From WTFY01 sp011523795 (lineage in GTDB: Bacteria > Pseudomonadota > Gammaproteobacteria > UBA4575): 64,000 bases of DNA. This document shows positions 35,895 through 45,232 of the stretch, in pieces; position 1 is the stretch's first letter; every line of letters begins with the position of its first letter. The notes under the pieces are model-generated. The model saw nothing but the letters and a program-made list of their open reading frames with translations, did no database searches and was not told the origin of the DNA. The DNA lies in NCBI GenBank assembly GCA_965207475.1, contig OZ242278.1:1736001-1800000 (forward strand), written 5' to 3'. Made by a program: the position numbers and the translations under genes.

Positions 35895-37607
35895 ATGACA
35901 CCGGACTACAGGTGGAGAAGGTATTTTGTCCTGTCAATATTTGCACTGGGTATCGTAGTTTTGTTTGTAAGGGCCGTATATTTGCAATTATTTAATCATG
36001 AGTTCTTAGAGGAGGAAGGGCAGGCGCGTCACTTGCGAGTAGTTGAAATTCCTGCATATCGAGGAATGATCCTGGACCGCAGCGGTCAATTACTCGCAGT
36101 GAGCACGCCGGTCAATTCAGTGTGGGCTAATCCTATTGAAGTACTGGCTAACCTTGAGTCAGTTAATCGTGTCGGAAAAATCCTGGGTCTGGAAACAGAT
36201 GACCTGACAAGGAAGCTTGAGCAGAAAAAGACCCGGCAGTTCCTTTACTTGAAACGCCATATTACTCCCCATCAAGCCGAGAAATTAAAACAATCTGATT
36301 TGCCAGGAATTTATTTGCAGCGAGAGTACAGGCGCTACTACCCGACAGCCGAAGTAAGTTCCCATCTTCTTGGATTTACGAACATTGACGATAGGGGTCA
36401 AGAAGGCATCGAGCTTGCGTACGAGAACTGGTTGGCAGGGCAGCCTGGCTCCAAGAAAGTGATCAAAGATCAGTTGAACCGGATAGTCGAAGACGTTGAA
36501 GCCATAAAGATTCCAAGACCTGGTCGGAATGTGACATTAAGCATAGATCGAAGAGTTCAGTATCTGGCCTATCGTGAGTTGAAGGCAGGCTATATTCAAC
36601 ACGGCGCCAGTTCAGCTTCGGCTGTCATGATTGATGCCAAGACAGGTGAAGTGATTGCCATGGTCAACGTTCCCTCGTTTAACCCGAATAATCGCAAGGG
36701 ATACAAACCGCAAACTTTGCGGAATCGCGCAGTCACAGATGTATTTGAACCAGGATCCACAATAAAACCCTTTGTTGTTGCATTGGCCTTGGAATCCAGG
36801 CGTTATTTCCCGGATACAGTAATTGATACTACTCCTGGCTTCTACAAAATTGGCAAGTATACGATTCGGGACATCAGAAATTTTGGCCCATTGTCGGTCA
36901 ATAACGTCTTGCTCAAGTCGAGCAACATCGGAGCTGTAAAAATTGCAATGCAGATTCCCAGGCCGGATTTATGGAATCTTTATAATTCCATAGGCATTGG
37001 TCAATCAACAGGTTTCGGCTTTCCGGGCGAAGCACATGGCTATCTGAAAAATTTTCGTGACTGGCACAAAACTGAGCATGCAACGATGGCTTACGGCTAT
37101 GGATTATCGATGACTACCTTGCAACTTGCACGCGCATACACGGTATTGGCCACTGATGGCAGGCAGTTATCCATCTCGATGCTACGAAATTCTGATTCGG
37201 ACAGCCCCTTGAAATCCTTGCCCAGGGTAATCTCTTCACAAACAGCTGAGCATGTGCGTTCTGTCCTGAATTCAGTCGTTTCTGAACATGGCACGGGTTT
37301 TCGTGCTGCCGTTCCTGGCTATCATATTGCCGGCAAAACAGGGACTGTACGTAAGCTTGTTGGAAAGGCTTACGCCTCGGATAAATACATTTCCCTTTTT
37401 GCCGGCATGGCGCCGGCAAGTGACCCCAAGCTGGTTCTTGTAGTAATGGTCAATGAACCCAGCAAAGGTGCCTATTATGGTGGTGCTGTAGCTGCTCCCG
37501 TGTTCTCAAAAATTATGAGTGGGGCGTTGCGCATATTGGATGTTGCTCCGGATAATGTGCCCTTGCGTGCAGGTACCGTTCATCCTCCCCTGAATCATGC
37601 TGGATGA
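35895..37607 (+). CDS. ftsI: Septal peptidoglycan transpeptidase FtsI (PBP3)
   Basis: The 570-residue class B penicillin-binding protein crosslinks septal wall. It has one N-terminal membrane helix (about 10-27), a pedestal domain (RGMILDRSGQLLAVST), and a transpeptidase domain with the active serine in GSTIKP (SxxK), the SSN motif (LKSSNIGA) and the KTGT box (AGKTGTVRK). It overlaps murE by 11 bases. It is a beta-lactam target. Confidence 0.96.
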   Translation: MTPDYRWRRYFVLSIFALGIVVLFVRAVYLQLFNHEFLEEEGQARHLRVVEIPAYRGMILDRSGQLLAVSTPVNSVWANPIEVLANLESVNRVGKILGLETDDLTRKLEQKKTRQFLYLKRHITPHQAEKLKQSDLPGIYLQREYRRYYPTAEVSSHLLGFTNIDDRGQEGIELAYENWLAGQPGSKKVIKDQLNRIVEDVEAIKIPRPGRNVTLSIDRRVQYLAYRELKAGYIQHGASSASAVMIDAKTGEVIAMVNVPSFNPNNRKGYKPQTLRNRAVTDVFEPGSTIKPFVVALALESRRYFPDTVIDTTPGFYKIGKYTIRDIRNFGPLSVNNVLLKSSNIGAVKIAMQIPRPDLWNLYNSIGIGQSTGFGFPGEAHGYLKNFRDWHKTEHATMAYGYGLSMTTLQLARAYTVLATDGRQLSISMLRNSDSDSPLKSLPRVISSQTAEHVRSVLNSVVSEHGTGFRAAVPGYHIAGKTGTVRKLVGKAYASDKYISLFAGMAPASDPKLVLVVMVNEPSKGAYYGGAVAAPVFSKIMSGALRILDVAPDNVPLRAGTVHPPLNHAG

Positions 37608-39132
37608 TTCATGCAAACGAGCCCTGTCATCTCCTTGGTTACTAACAGACTTGCTGGCTGGGTATGCTCAGGTGCAAAAAATAAGTAACGACGTGATGAT
37701 TTCTGGGCTGAGCATGGATAGTCGAACAGTGGAACCGGGAGATCTGTTCTTTGCAGTGCAGGGTACAGAGGAACATGGTCTAAGATATAGTGAGCAGGCG
37801 GCAGCAAGAGGTGCTGCGGCATTAGTTTGGGAACCGGGCACCCAAGCCCGAAAAGACAAGCTCCCAAGTTCGGTGCCATGCATCAAGGTCCCTGGGTTGC
37901 GCCACATAGTGGGTCATATAGCAGGAAGGTTTTACCAAAATCCTTCGGCACATCTCAATGTGATAGGTATTACCGGCACTGATGGCAAAACTTCAGTCAG
38001 CCAATATATTGCACAGGCGTGTGAGCAACTTGAGATTCCCTGTGGTGTGATTGGCACGTTGGGGTATGGGGTTTATCCGAGCCTTACTGGAACCCGTATA
38101 ACAACTCCCGATGCAGTTTACATGCAAGCATTGCTACAAGGATTTGTTTCCGCTGGCATTCCACATGTAGTCATTGAAGCTTCATCACACGGCCTGAAGC
38201 AGGGCAGGTTGACTGGAATATCTGTGGACACGGCTGTCTTCACGAACCTGGGCCGCGACCATTTGAACTACCATGCATCTTTGAGTGATTACAAAAATTC
38301 CAAAAGAATCTTGTTCCAGGTGCCTGGCCTGAAAAATGCTGTAATTAATGGAGATGATGCGTTTGGGCGCAGGTTGGCTCGTGAGGCAAGTTCACACCTC
38401 TGCGTGGTCTCGTACACCTGCGACAAGTGTTATTCGGCAGCTGATTATTATGTACATGCCCAAAAGATCCATTGTGGTGAAAGGAGTACAGAGATCGATA
38501 TCCATTCAAGCTGGGGTGACACCGTAATCAAAACTGATCTTTGCGGAAAATTCAATGTCAGCAATATTCTGGCTGCTGCAGGAGTGCTGCTGGTCAATGG
38601 GCATGGACTGGATGAGGTGGCGCATGTTCTTTCTTTTGTACGTGCCGCACCGGGAAGAATGGAATGGATTACAGGTACCCAAAACTCTCCAACCGTACTG
38701 GTGGATTACGCTCATACTCCCCAGGCATTGTCGAGTGTCCTCCAGGCCTTGCGTGAAACATGTACTGGCAAGCTTTGGTGTGTCTTCGGATGCGGAGGTG
38801 ATCGTGATCAAGGAAAACGCAAATTTATGGCCCAAGCAGTTGAGTCGCTTGCTGACCATGCGGTTATCACGGATGACAATCCAAGGTATGAAGATCCAGA
38901 AGGTATCGTACAGGACGTCATAAGAGGGTTTTCGGCAGCTGCCAGTTATTCCGTAATTCATGATCGGGAGCAGGCGATAGTATTTGCAATTAATGATGCT
39001 GAGCCAGGAGATACGGTGCTGATAGCCGGGAAAGGCCATGAGACCATGCAGCTTGTTAAAGGAGAATGCCTGTATTTCGATGATAGGAAAACGGCTGCAC
39101 GGTGTTTGCAGGAGTATCCGAATGAAGCTTGA
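37597..39132 (+). CDS. murE: UDP-MurNAc-tripeptide synthetase (meso-diaminopimelate adding)
   Basis: The 511-residue ATP-dependent ligase adds the third residue to UDP-MurNAc-L-Ala-D-Glu. The ATP loop is GITGTDGKTS. The residue-choosing motif is DNPR (TDDNPRYEDPEG), which marks meso-DAP rather than lysine enzymes. The substrate region SSHGLKQGRL is intact. It overlaps ftsI and murF by 11 bases each, giving tight coupling. Confidence 0.96.
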   Translation: MLDDSCKRALSSPWLLTDLLAGYAQVQKISNDVMISGLSMDSRTVEPGDLFFAVQGTEEHGLRYSEQAAARGAAALVWEPGTQARKDKLPSSVPCIKVPGLRHIVGHIAGRFYQNPSAHLNVIGITGTDGKTSVSQYIAQACEQLEIPCGVIGTLGYGVYPSLTGTRITTPDAVYMQALLQGFVSAGIPHVVIEASSHGLKQGRLTGISVDTAVFTNLGRDHLNYHASLSDYKNSKRILFQVPGLKNAVINGDDAFGRRLAREASSHLCVVSYTCDKCYSAADYYVHAQKIHCGERSTEIDIHSSWGDTVIKTDLCGKFNVSNILAAAGVLLVNGHGLDEVAHVLSFVRAAPGRMEWITGTQNSPTVLVDYAHTPQALSSVLQALRETCTGKLWCVFGCGGDRDQGKRKFMAQAVESLADHAVITDDNPRYEDPEGIVQDVIRGFSAAASYSVIHDREQAIVFAINDAEPGDTVLIAGKGHETMQLVKGECLYFDDRKTAARCLQEYPNEA

Positions 39133-40486
39133 CCTTTCTGAAATAGCACGGATTACTGGTGGCAAGCACATAGGAGAGAACAAGACCTTACTGGGTATCT
39201 CCACTGACACAAGAGACATGCAGCAGGGTAATTTGTTTGTCGCACTGGTGGGCGAAAGGTTTGATCCGCATGAGCTTATTCTGGCAGAGAAAGCCGGTCA
39301 TGCCGGAGGCTTGCTTGTCGAACGCGAACTGGACATAGCGAAGCCACAAGTCGTGGTGCGTAGTACTCATGTTGCATTGCAAAGCTTGGCGAAAGCATGG
39401 CGTGAAAAATTCAAAATTCCGGTAATTGGTATTACAGGTTCAAATGGTAAAACTTCTGTCAAAGAGTTGACCAGACAGATTCTGGAAACTCAGGGTGAGG
39501 TTCTAGCGACTAAAGGCAATTTGAACAATCATATCGGTGTACCCCTTACGCTGCTTGAATTGAATGAGAGCCATCGCTTTGCAGTGATTGAAATGGGGGC
39601 TAACCATGCTGGTGAAATCGCAAGCCTTACTCAGATTACCAAACCCGATATTGGTATAGTTCACAATATCGGACCAGCACATCTTGAAGGATTTGGTTCG
39701 CTGGAAGGGGTAGCACGGGCAAAAGCAGAGTTGTATCGATTTATGAATCCGGAAGGCATTGCTGTGGTCAATGCTGATGAACCGTATCGTCCTCTTTGGC
39801 TGCATGATATCGGGACCCGCAAGCAGATATCGTTTGGAATCCGTCAAAATGCAGATGTCTTCGCTGAAACAGATGATTTGAATCTGATAAAAATCAGTAC
39901 GCCTGCTGGTGAAATTCATGCTGAACTCAAGTTGCTTGGTCAGCATGCTGTTTACAACGCACTGGCAGCAACAGCGGTGTGCACGGGACTTGGTGTTGAA
40001 CTTGAAGATATTCGTGCAGGAATAGAGTCTTTACAGCCTGTACCAGGGAGATTGGTGCGAATTGAAGGTATTTGCGGGGCAAGCGTGCTGGACGATTCTT
40101 ACAACGCGAATCCAGCTTCACTATCCGTGGCCCTGGATGTACAGGCGCGAGAGCCTGGAGCACACTGGCTGGTGCTCGGAGATATGGGCGAACTGGGTGC
40201 AGAGAGTATGGCCCTGCACAGAAAAGCTGGAATTATGGCAAAAAAATCCGGTGTGGTCCGACTGCTTGGTTTAGGTCAGTTGGTCGTCCATGCTGTTGAT
40301 ACATTTGGTGATGGTGCAGAACATTTCAAGAGTCACCTGGAGGTTGTAGAGGCCTTGCAGCAAGATTTGAATGACCAAGTATGTGTGCTGGTGAAGGGTT
40401 CTCGTACCATGCACATGGAAAAAGTCGTTGAAGGAATTCGCGCACATGTCGATCTGGGAGGCACTTGTACAGAACATGCTGCTTGA
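39122..40486 (+). CDS. murF: UDP-MurNAc-tripeptide:D-Ala-D-Ala ligase
   Basis: The 454-residue ligase completes the pentapeptide. ATP loop: GITGSNGKTSVKELT; other Mur motifs: EMGANHAGEIASL and LDDSYNANPASL, plus GDMGELGAES. The start is ATG 39122 inside the end of murE; the frame is open 28 codons further upstream, but the protein family begins with the MKLDLSEIA stretch. It overlaps mraY by 11 bases. Confidence 0.96.
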   Translation: MKLDLSEIARITGGKHIGENKTLLGISTDTRDMQQGNLFVALVGERFDPHELILAEKAGHAGGLLVERELDIAKPQVVVRSTHVALQSLAKAWREKFKIPVIGITGSNGKTSVKELTRQILETQGEVLATKGNLNNHIGVPLTLLELNESHRFAVIEMGANHAGEIASLTQITKPDIGIVHNIGPAHLEGFGSLEGVARAKAELYRFMNPEGIAVVNADEPYRPLWLHDIGTRKQISFGIRQNADVFAETDDLNLIKISTPAGEIHAELKLLGQHAVYNALAATAVCTGLGVELEDIRAGIESLQPVPGRLVRIEGICGASVLDDSYNANPASLSVALDVQAREPGAHWLVLGDMGELGAESMALHRKAGIMAKKSGVVRLLGLGQLVVHAVDTFGDGAEHFKSHLEVVEALQQDLNDQVCVLVKGSRTMHMEKVVEGIRAHVDLGGTCTEHAA

Positions 40487-41558
40487 ATTATTTGAGTACC
40501 TGGAGAATTTCCATTCTGGATTCAATGTCTTCCAGTACCTTACCCTTCGTTCCATTTTAGCCGTGCTCACAGCCTTTACTATCTGTCTGGCAACGGGCCC
40601 AGTTATCATTCGAAAACTCGGAGATTACAGGGTAAATCAGAACATCAGGGATGATGGACCTGAGTCGCACTTGGGTAAAGCAGGCACACCCACCATGGGT
40701 GGTGTGTTTCTGCTATTCGCAGTTTTTCTCAGTGCGGTTTTGTGGAGTGACTTGACTAACCGGTATGTGTGGTTTGTATTGGCTACGACAATCATGTTTG
40801 GGCTAATCGGTGCAGTTGATGACATAAAAAAATTGCTGGGCGGGTCAAGTAAGGGCCTTTCAGCCAAGAGTAAGTATTTTTGGCAATCTGTCATAGGGAT
40901 CTCGGTGGCTGTGCTGTTGTATTACACTGCTGAGAGCTCTGTCGAGTACACACTCTATGTCCCATTTTTTAAAAATGTAATTGTTCCACTGGGTGTCTGG
41001 TTTATATTGCTCACGTATATCGTGGTTGTTGGCTCCAGCAATGCTGTGAACCTTACAGATGGTCTGGATGGCTTGGCAATCATGCCTGTTGTGATCGTTG
41101 CAAGCACCTTGGGCATATTCGCTTACGTGAGTGGAAACATAAATTTTGCAGATTATCTTGCGATGCCATATCTGCCGCTTGCAGGAGAACTGGTCATATT
41201 TTGCGGATCAATTGTAGGAGCAGGCCTGGGGTTTCTCTGGTACAACGCTTACCCCGCACAAGTGTTTATGGGCGATGTGGGTGCACTTGCACTAGGTTCG
41301 GCATTGGGCATGCTCGCTGTGCTGGTACACCAGGAAATCGTTTTGATGATTGTGGGTGGAATTTTCGTGATTGAAACAGTTTCCGTGATTATTCAGGTTG
41401 CATCTTTCAAGATGACGGGTAAGAGAATTTTTAAAATGGCGCCCCTGCATCATCACTTTGAACTAAGAGGATGGCCAGAACCAAAAGTGATTGTGCGCTG
41501 TTGGATTATCACGTTTGTACTCATGCTTATCAGCCTTGCAACGTTGAAAATCCGGTAA
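40476..41558 (+). CDS. mraY: Phospho-MurNAc-pentapeptide translocase (lipid I synthase)
   Basis: The 360-residue membrane enzyme moves phospho-MurNAc-pentapeptide onto undecaprenyl phosphate. It has about ten helices. Signature loops are GKAGTPTMGGVF, FGLIGAVDDIKKL, NLTDGLDGLA with catalytic Asp, FMGDVGALALG and the cytoplasmic histidine box APLHHHFEL. ATG 40476 gives exactly the E. coli length and overlaps murF by 11 bases. Confidence 0.96.
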   Translation: MLLELFEYLENFHSGFNVFQYLTLRSILAVLTAFTICLATGPVIIRKLGDYRVNQNIRDDGPESHLGKAGTPTMGGVFLLFAVFLSAVLWSDLTNRYVWFVLATTIMFGLIGAVDDIKKLLGGSSKGLSAKSKYFWQSVIGISVAVLLYYTAESSVEYTLYVPFFKNVIVPLGVWFILLTYIVVVGSSNAVNLTDGLDGLAIMPVVIVASTLGIFAYVSGNINFADYLAMPYLPLAGELVIFCGSIVGAGLGFLWYNAYPAQVFMGDVGALALGSALGMLAVLVHQEIVLMIVGGIFVIETVSVIIQVASFKMTGKRIFKMAPLHHHFELRGWPEPKVIVRCWIITFVLMLISLATLKIR

Positions 41559-41562
41559 TTCT

Positions 41563-42918
41563 ATGGAACTGGCTCTGTTGACACCGATGACAGACAGCGA
41601 TCATAAGCGAGTCATTGTTGGACTGGGGAAAACTGGTGTGTCTGTTGCACGTCATTTTGACAGCCTAGCTTTGCCATTTGTAATGGCTGATACCCGAGAG
41701 AATCCATCCGGACTCAGTTCCTTCATACAGGAATTTCCGGATACCCCTGTCTATTCAGGGGCTTTGTCTACACAATTATTTGCCGATGCCAGACAGATCA
41801 TTGTAAGTCCTGGTGTAGACCTGAGGGAACCTGCAATTCAATATGCGATTTCTCAAGGCGCGGAATGCCTTGGGGATATCGAATTATTTGCCATGGCCAA
41901 CCAGATTCCCGTAGTAGCAGTGACCGGCTCGAACGGGAAAAGCACGGTTGTGCAACTGGTTACAGACATGGCATGTGCTTCTGGAATACACGCGTATGCG
42001 GGAGGCAATGTTGGCCGACCAGCATTGGAGCTTCTTGATCTGGATGATGCAGAGCTTTTTGTTCTGGAGTTATCAAGTTTCCAGCTTGAATCTACAAAAT
42101 CGTTGAAACCTCATGTCAGCACGGTACTAAATATTTCAGCAGACCATCTGGACAGGCACGAAACGTTGGAACGCTATGCTGAGATCAAGGCGGGGATTTA
42201 CACGCATGCAATCAACAGTGTTGTTAACCGTGGTGACGAGTACGTTTCAAATATGGAAACCTCAGGGGCGATTTCCAGTTTTGGTTTGGATGATCCAGTT
42301 GAAGGTGAATTTGGGCTGCGATCCCAGGGTACGCGTACCTATCTGGCCAAGGGTGATGAGTACCTGTTTCCAATCGATGAACTTGCAATTCCAGGTGAGT
42401 CTGGGGTCCTGAATGCACTTGCTGCATTGGCGATAGGCGATGTGCTGAGTCTGCCAATGGGAAAAATGTTGCTGGCTTTGGCCAGTTTCAAAGGATTACC
42501 ACACAGGCTTTCTCGGGTCGGTGTGCTAAATGGTGTCGAATGGTTCAATGATTCCAAAGGTACCAATATAGGTGCTTCTATCGCCTCGTTACGAAGCCTG
42601 AATGGCAATGTTGTGTTGTTGGCAGGAGGTGTTTTCAAAGGAGGTGACTTGGACCAATTTCACTCTGCAGTGGCCAGATATGCAAAACACGTCATCTTGT
42701 TTGGGCGTGATGCGGACCTGTTGCGGCAGGCTGTGAGTGGTGCGGCATGCGTTCACTCAGCCAATTCGATGCGTGACGCTGTAACAATAGCTAAAAAACT
42801 TTCTGTAGCCGGCGACAAAGTCTTGTTATCGCCGGCATGCTCAAGTCTTGACATGTATCAGGATTACAGCGAACGCGGCATGGACTTTGAAAGTTGTTTC
42901 AGGGAGCTGGCTACATGA
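41563..42918 (+). CDS. murD: UDP-MurNAc-L-Ala:D-Glu ligase
   Basis: The 451-residue ligase adds D-glutamate. It has an N-terminal nucleotide-sensing fold (VIVGLGKTGVSVAR), the ATP loop AVTGSNGKSTVVQL, then LELSSFQLE, NISADHLDRH and the C-terminal NDSKGTN block. ATG 41563 is used; an ATG 8 codons on is also possible. It ends in the ftsW start (ATGA overlap). Confidence 0.95.
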   Translation: MELALLTPMTDSDHKRVIVGLGKTGVSVARHFDSLALPFVMADTRENPSGLSSFIQEFPDTPVYSGALSTQLFADARQIIVSPGVDLREPAIQYAISQGAECLGDIELFAMANQIPVVAVTGSNGKSTVVQLVTDMACASGIHAYAGGNVGRPALELLDLDDAELFVLELSSFQLESTKSLKPHVSTVLNISADHLDRHETLERYAEIKAGIYTHAINSVVNRGDEYVSNMETSGAISSFGLDDPVEGEFGLRSQGTRTYLAKGDEYLFPIDELAIPGESGVLNALAALAIGDVLSLPMGKMLLALASFKGLPHRLSRVGVLNGVEWFNDSKGTNIGASIASLRSLNGNVVLLAGGVFKGGDLDQFHSAVARYAKHVILFGRDADLLRQAVSGAACVHSANSMRDAVTIAKKLSVAGDKVLLSPACSSLDMYQDYSERGMDFESCFRELAT

Positions 42919-44105
42919 ACTTTTCGGTACAGGCTACTCGCTCAACACAGTCCAGCCTAGATATGAAGCTGTACCACCATTGCGATGTCACGCTTGTGAT
43001 ATCGGCACTCTTTCTACTTGCCGTAGGACTGGTCATGGTAGCATCTTCTTCAGTGGAAATTGCGGATCGTGCAACTGGAGATCCACTTTACTATTTCAAA
43101 CGCCAGGCAATTTTTGCCGTGTTAGGTGTGCTGGCTGCATTATCACTCACCAAGATCCGGCTGGCATACTGGGAAAACTCCGGCATAGCCCTGCTATTTC
43201 TCATGATCACGCTACTGGTACTCGTTTTGGTACCAGGGGTGGGTAGAACTGCCTATGGGAGTACAAGGTGGCTGGCTTTAGGACCTTTAGGGATACAAGT
43301 GTCCGAGGTTGTAAAACTTCTGCTGGTTCTATATTTGGCTGGATATATGGTCAAGCATGGAAGGCAGATCGTTGAATCGTTCGCTGGTATTGTTAAACCC
43401 ATGCTGGTTTTGATTGTTTTGCTTACCTTGTTACTGCTTGAGCCAGATTTCGGAGCTGCGATCGTTCTGCTGGCTATCACGCTAGGCATGTTTTGTTTGG
43501 CAGGTGCAAAAATCTGGAATTTCATATTTCTGCTTTTTGCATCGGCTGTTTCAATGGCAGCAGTTGCTGTTTCTTCACCTTATCGTCTGGAACGTCTTAC
43601 AGTGTTTCTCAATCCCTGGTCAGACCCGTTTGGTTCGGGCTTTCAACTTACTCAATCCCTCATAGCAATTGGAAGCGGTTCCTGGACCGGGCTGGGTCTT
43701 GGTGCAAGCGTGCAGAAGCTGTTTTATCTGCCAAAAGCTCACAACGACTTTGTATTTGCCGTAATTGCCGAGGAGCTTGGTCTGGTTGGAGTTGCCATGA
43801 TTCTGCTCTTGTTCATGGTTCTTGTTTACAGGTGCTTTGCAATCGGCAGATGGGTAGAAAAAAAAGGCATGAAGTTCGGTGCGCAGGTTTGTTATGGGAT
43901 AGGAATCTGGATTGGCTTACAGGCTTTTATCAATATCGGAGTCAACATGGGGGTTCTACCTACCAAGGGACTCACATTGCCCCTTGTTAGTGCAGGAGGC
44001 AGCAGTCTGCTGGTTGTATGCATGGCGATTGGCTTGGTAACACGCGTGTACATAGAAGGAATTGCGGAAAGGGCTTTAAACCTTCAGGAGTTCTCTGAAG
44101 AATGA
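42915..44105 (+). CDS. ftsW: Septal peptidoglycan glycosyltransferase FtsW (SEDS)
   Basis: The 396-residue polytopic protein of the SEDS family polymerises lipid II at the septum with FtsI. About ten helices are visible. Conserved segments are STRWLALGPLGIQVSEVVKL, LLEPDFGAAIVL, the loop LPKAHNDFVFAVIAEELG with its catalytic Asp region, and GLTLPLVSAGGSS. ATG 42915 overlaps the murD stop by 4 bases; the frame is open 7 codons further upstream. Confidence 0.95.
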   Translation: MNFSVQATRSTQSSLDMKLYHHCDVTLVISALFLLAVGLVMVASSSVEIADRATGDPLYYFKRQAIFAVLGVLAALSLTKIRLAYWENSGIALLFLMITLLVLVLVPGVGRTAYGSTRWLALGPLGIQVSEVVKLLLVLYLAGYMVKHGRQIVESFAGIVKPMLVLIVLLTLLLLEPDFGAAIVLLAITLGMFCLAGAKIWNFIFLLFASAVSMAAVAVSSPYRLERLTVFLNPWSDPFGSGFQLTQSLIAIGSGSWTGLGLGASVQKLFYLPKAHNDFVFAVIAEELGLVGVAMILLLFMVLVYRCFAIGRWVEKKGMKFGAQVCYGIGIWIGLQAFINIGVNMGVLPTKGLTLPLVSAGGSSLLVVCMAIGLVTRVYIEGIAERALNLQEFSEE

Positions 44106-45232
44106 AAGGGTGCCATCCAATCATGATATTTGCAGGTGGTACTGGAGGTCATGTGTTTCCAGCGCTTGCCGTTGCCAGAAAGATAGAACAGGAGGGCATA
44201 CCTGTCGTCTGGGTAGGTACTGAAAAAGGCATTGAATCCAAAGTGGTCCCTAGCACTCCATACCAGTTTGAAACAATTTCCATCGGTGGTCTTCGAGGCA
44301 AAGACATGATCACACTCCTGTTTGCACCGATCAAGATGGGATTGGCAGGGCTTCAAACCGTATGGCTGATGCTCAAACATTGGCCTTGTGCAGTTTTAGG
44401 CATGGGTGGATTTGTCTCTGGCTCAGGCGGCTTGGTGGCTGCCTTATTCCGGAGACCCCTAATCATTCATGAGCAAAATGCGATTGCGGGTCTGACGAAC
44501 CGCATACTTGCCCCATTTGCAAGGTGCGTTTTGGTTGGATTTCCTAACACGATTGTGCACAAGAACACTGAGGTTGTGGGCAACCCGGTACGAATGGAAA
44601 TTTCACAAGGCAAACGTGAATTACCTGTTGCCGAACCCGCAGACAGGCCTTTGCGTATACTCGTAGCCGGCGGTAGTCAGGGTGCTCATGTCTTGAACAA
44701 AACGGTACCACTGGCGTTGGCAACTCTCGCTTTTGAGGAGCGGCCTGAAATCTGGCATCAGTCCGGGCAGTACAAGCTTGATTTTACAGTGCAGCAATAT
44801 GAAGCATGCAATGTTGAGGCTCGTGTGGATGCATTCATCGACTCAATGCATGAAGCATATGCTTGGGCAGATCTGGTGATATCACGTGCTGGTGCCATTA
44901 CTGTTGCAGAACTTGCTTTGGCGGGTGTTGGGGCAATTCTTGTTCCATACCCTCATGCAGTGGACAACCATCAAATGGCCAATGCATCTGCCTTGGTCAA
45001 AGCTGATGCGGCTCTCCTGATTCAGGAACACGAGTTCACAGTTGAGGCCTTGGCCGGTCTGTTGCGCGATTTGAATATTCAACGCTTTAGAGTCAAAGAC
45101 ATCGCCAAGAAAATTCAAAGTTTTGCCAAACCCCAGGCTGCCAATCATGTTGCCAGTATTTGCATGCAAGTTTGCCTGGATAGAAATGCCAACCGTAAAG
45201 ATCCATCAGGTATTTCAAGCCATGATATTTGA
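44102..45232 (+). CDS. murG: Lipid II synthase (GlcNAc transferase)
   Basis: The 376-residue GT28 enzyme adds GlcNAc to lipid I at the inner face of the membrane. The N-terminal glycine-rich loop is FAGGTGGHVFPALAVA; a second loop is VAGGSQGAHVLN; the UDP-GlcNAc site includes SRAGAITVAELALAGVGAILVPYPHAVDNHQ. It overlaps ftsW by 4 bases and murC by 11. The last 20 or so residues extend a little past the E. coli protein. Confidence 0.95.
   Translation: MKGCHPIMIFAGGTGGHVFPALAVARKIEQEGIPVVWVGTEKGIESKVVPSTPYQFETISIGGLRGKDMITLLFAPIKMGLAGLQTVWLMLKHWPCAVLGMGGFVSGSGGLVAALFRRPLIIHEQNAIAGLTNRILAPFARCVLVGFPNTIVHKNTEVVGNPVRMEISQGKRELPVAEPADRPLRILVAGGSQGAHVLNKTVPLALATLAFEERPEIWHQSGQYKLDFTVQQYEACNVEARVDAFIDSMHEAYAWADLVISRAGAITVAELALAGVGAILVPYPHAVDNHQMANASALVKADAALLIQEHEFTVEALAGLLRDLNIQRFRVKDIAKKIQSFAKPQAANHVASICMQVCLDRNANRKDPSGISSHDI

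Noticed and set aside
38506..39219. 237-codon open frame on the minus strand
   Set aside because: Opposite murE and the murF start, both of which are certain genes.
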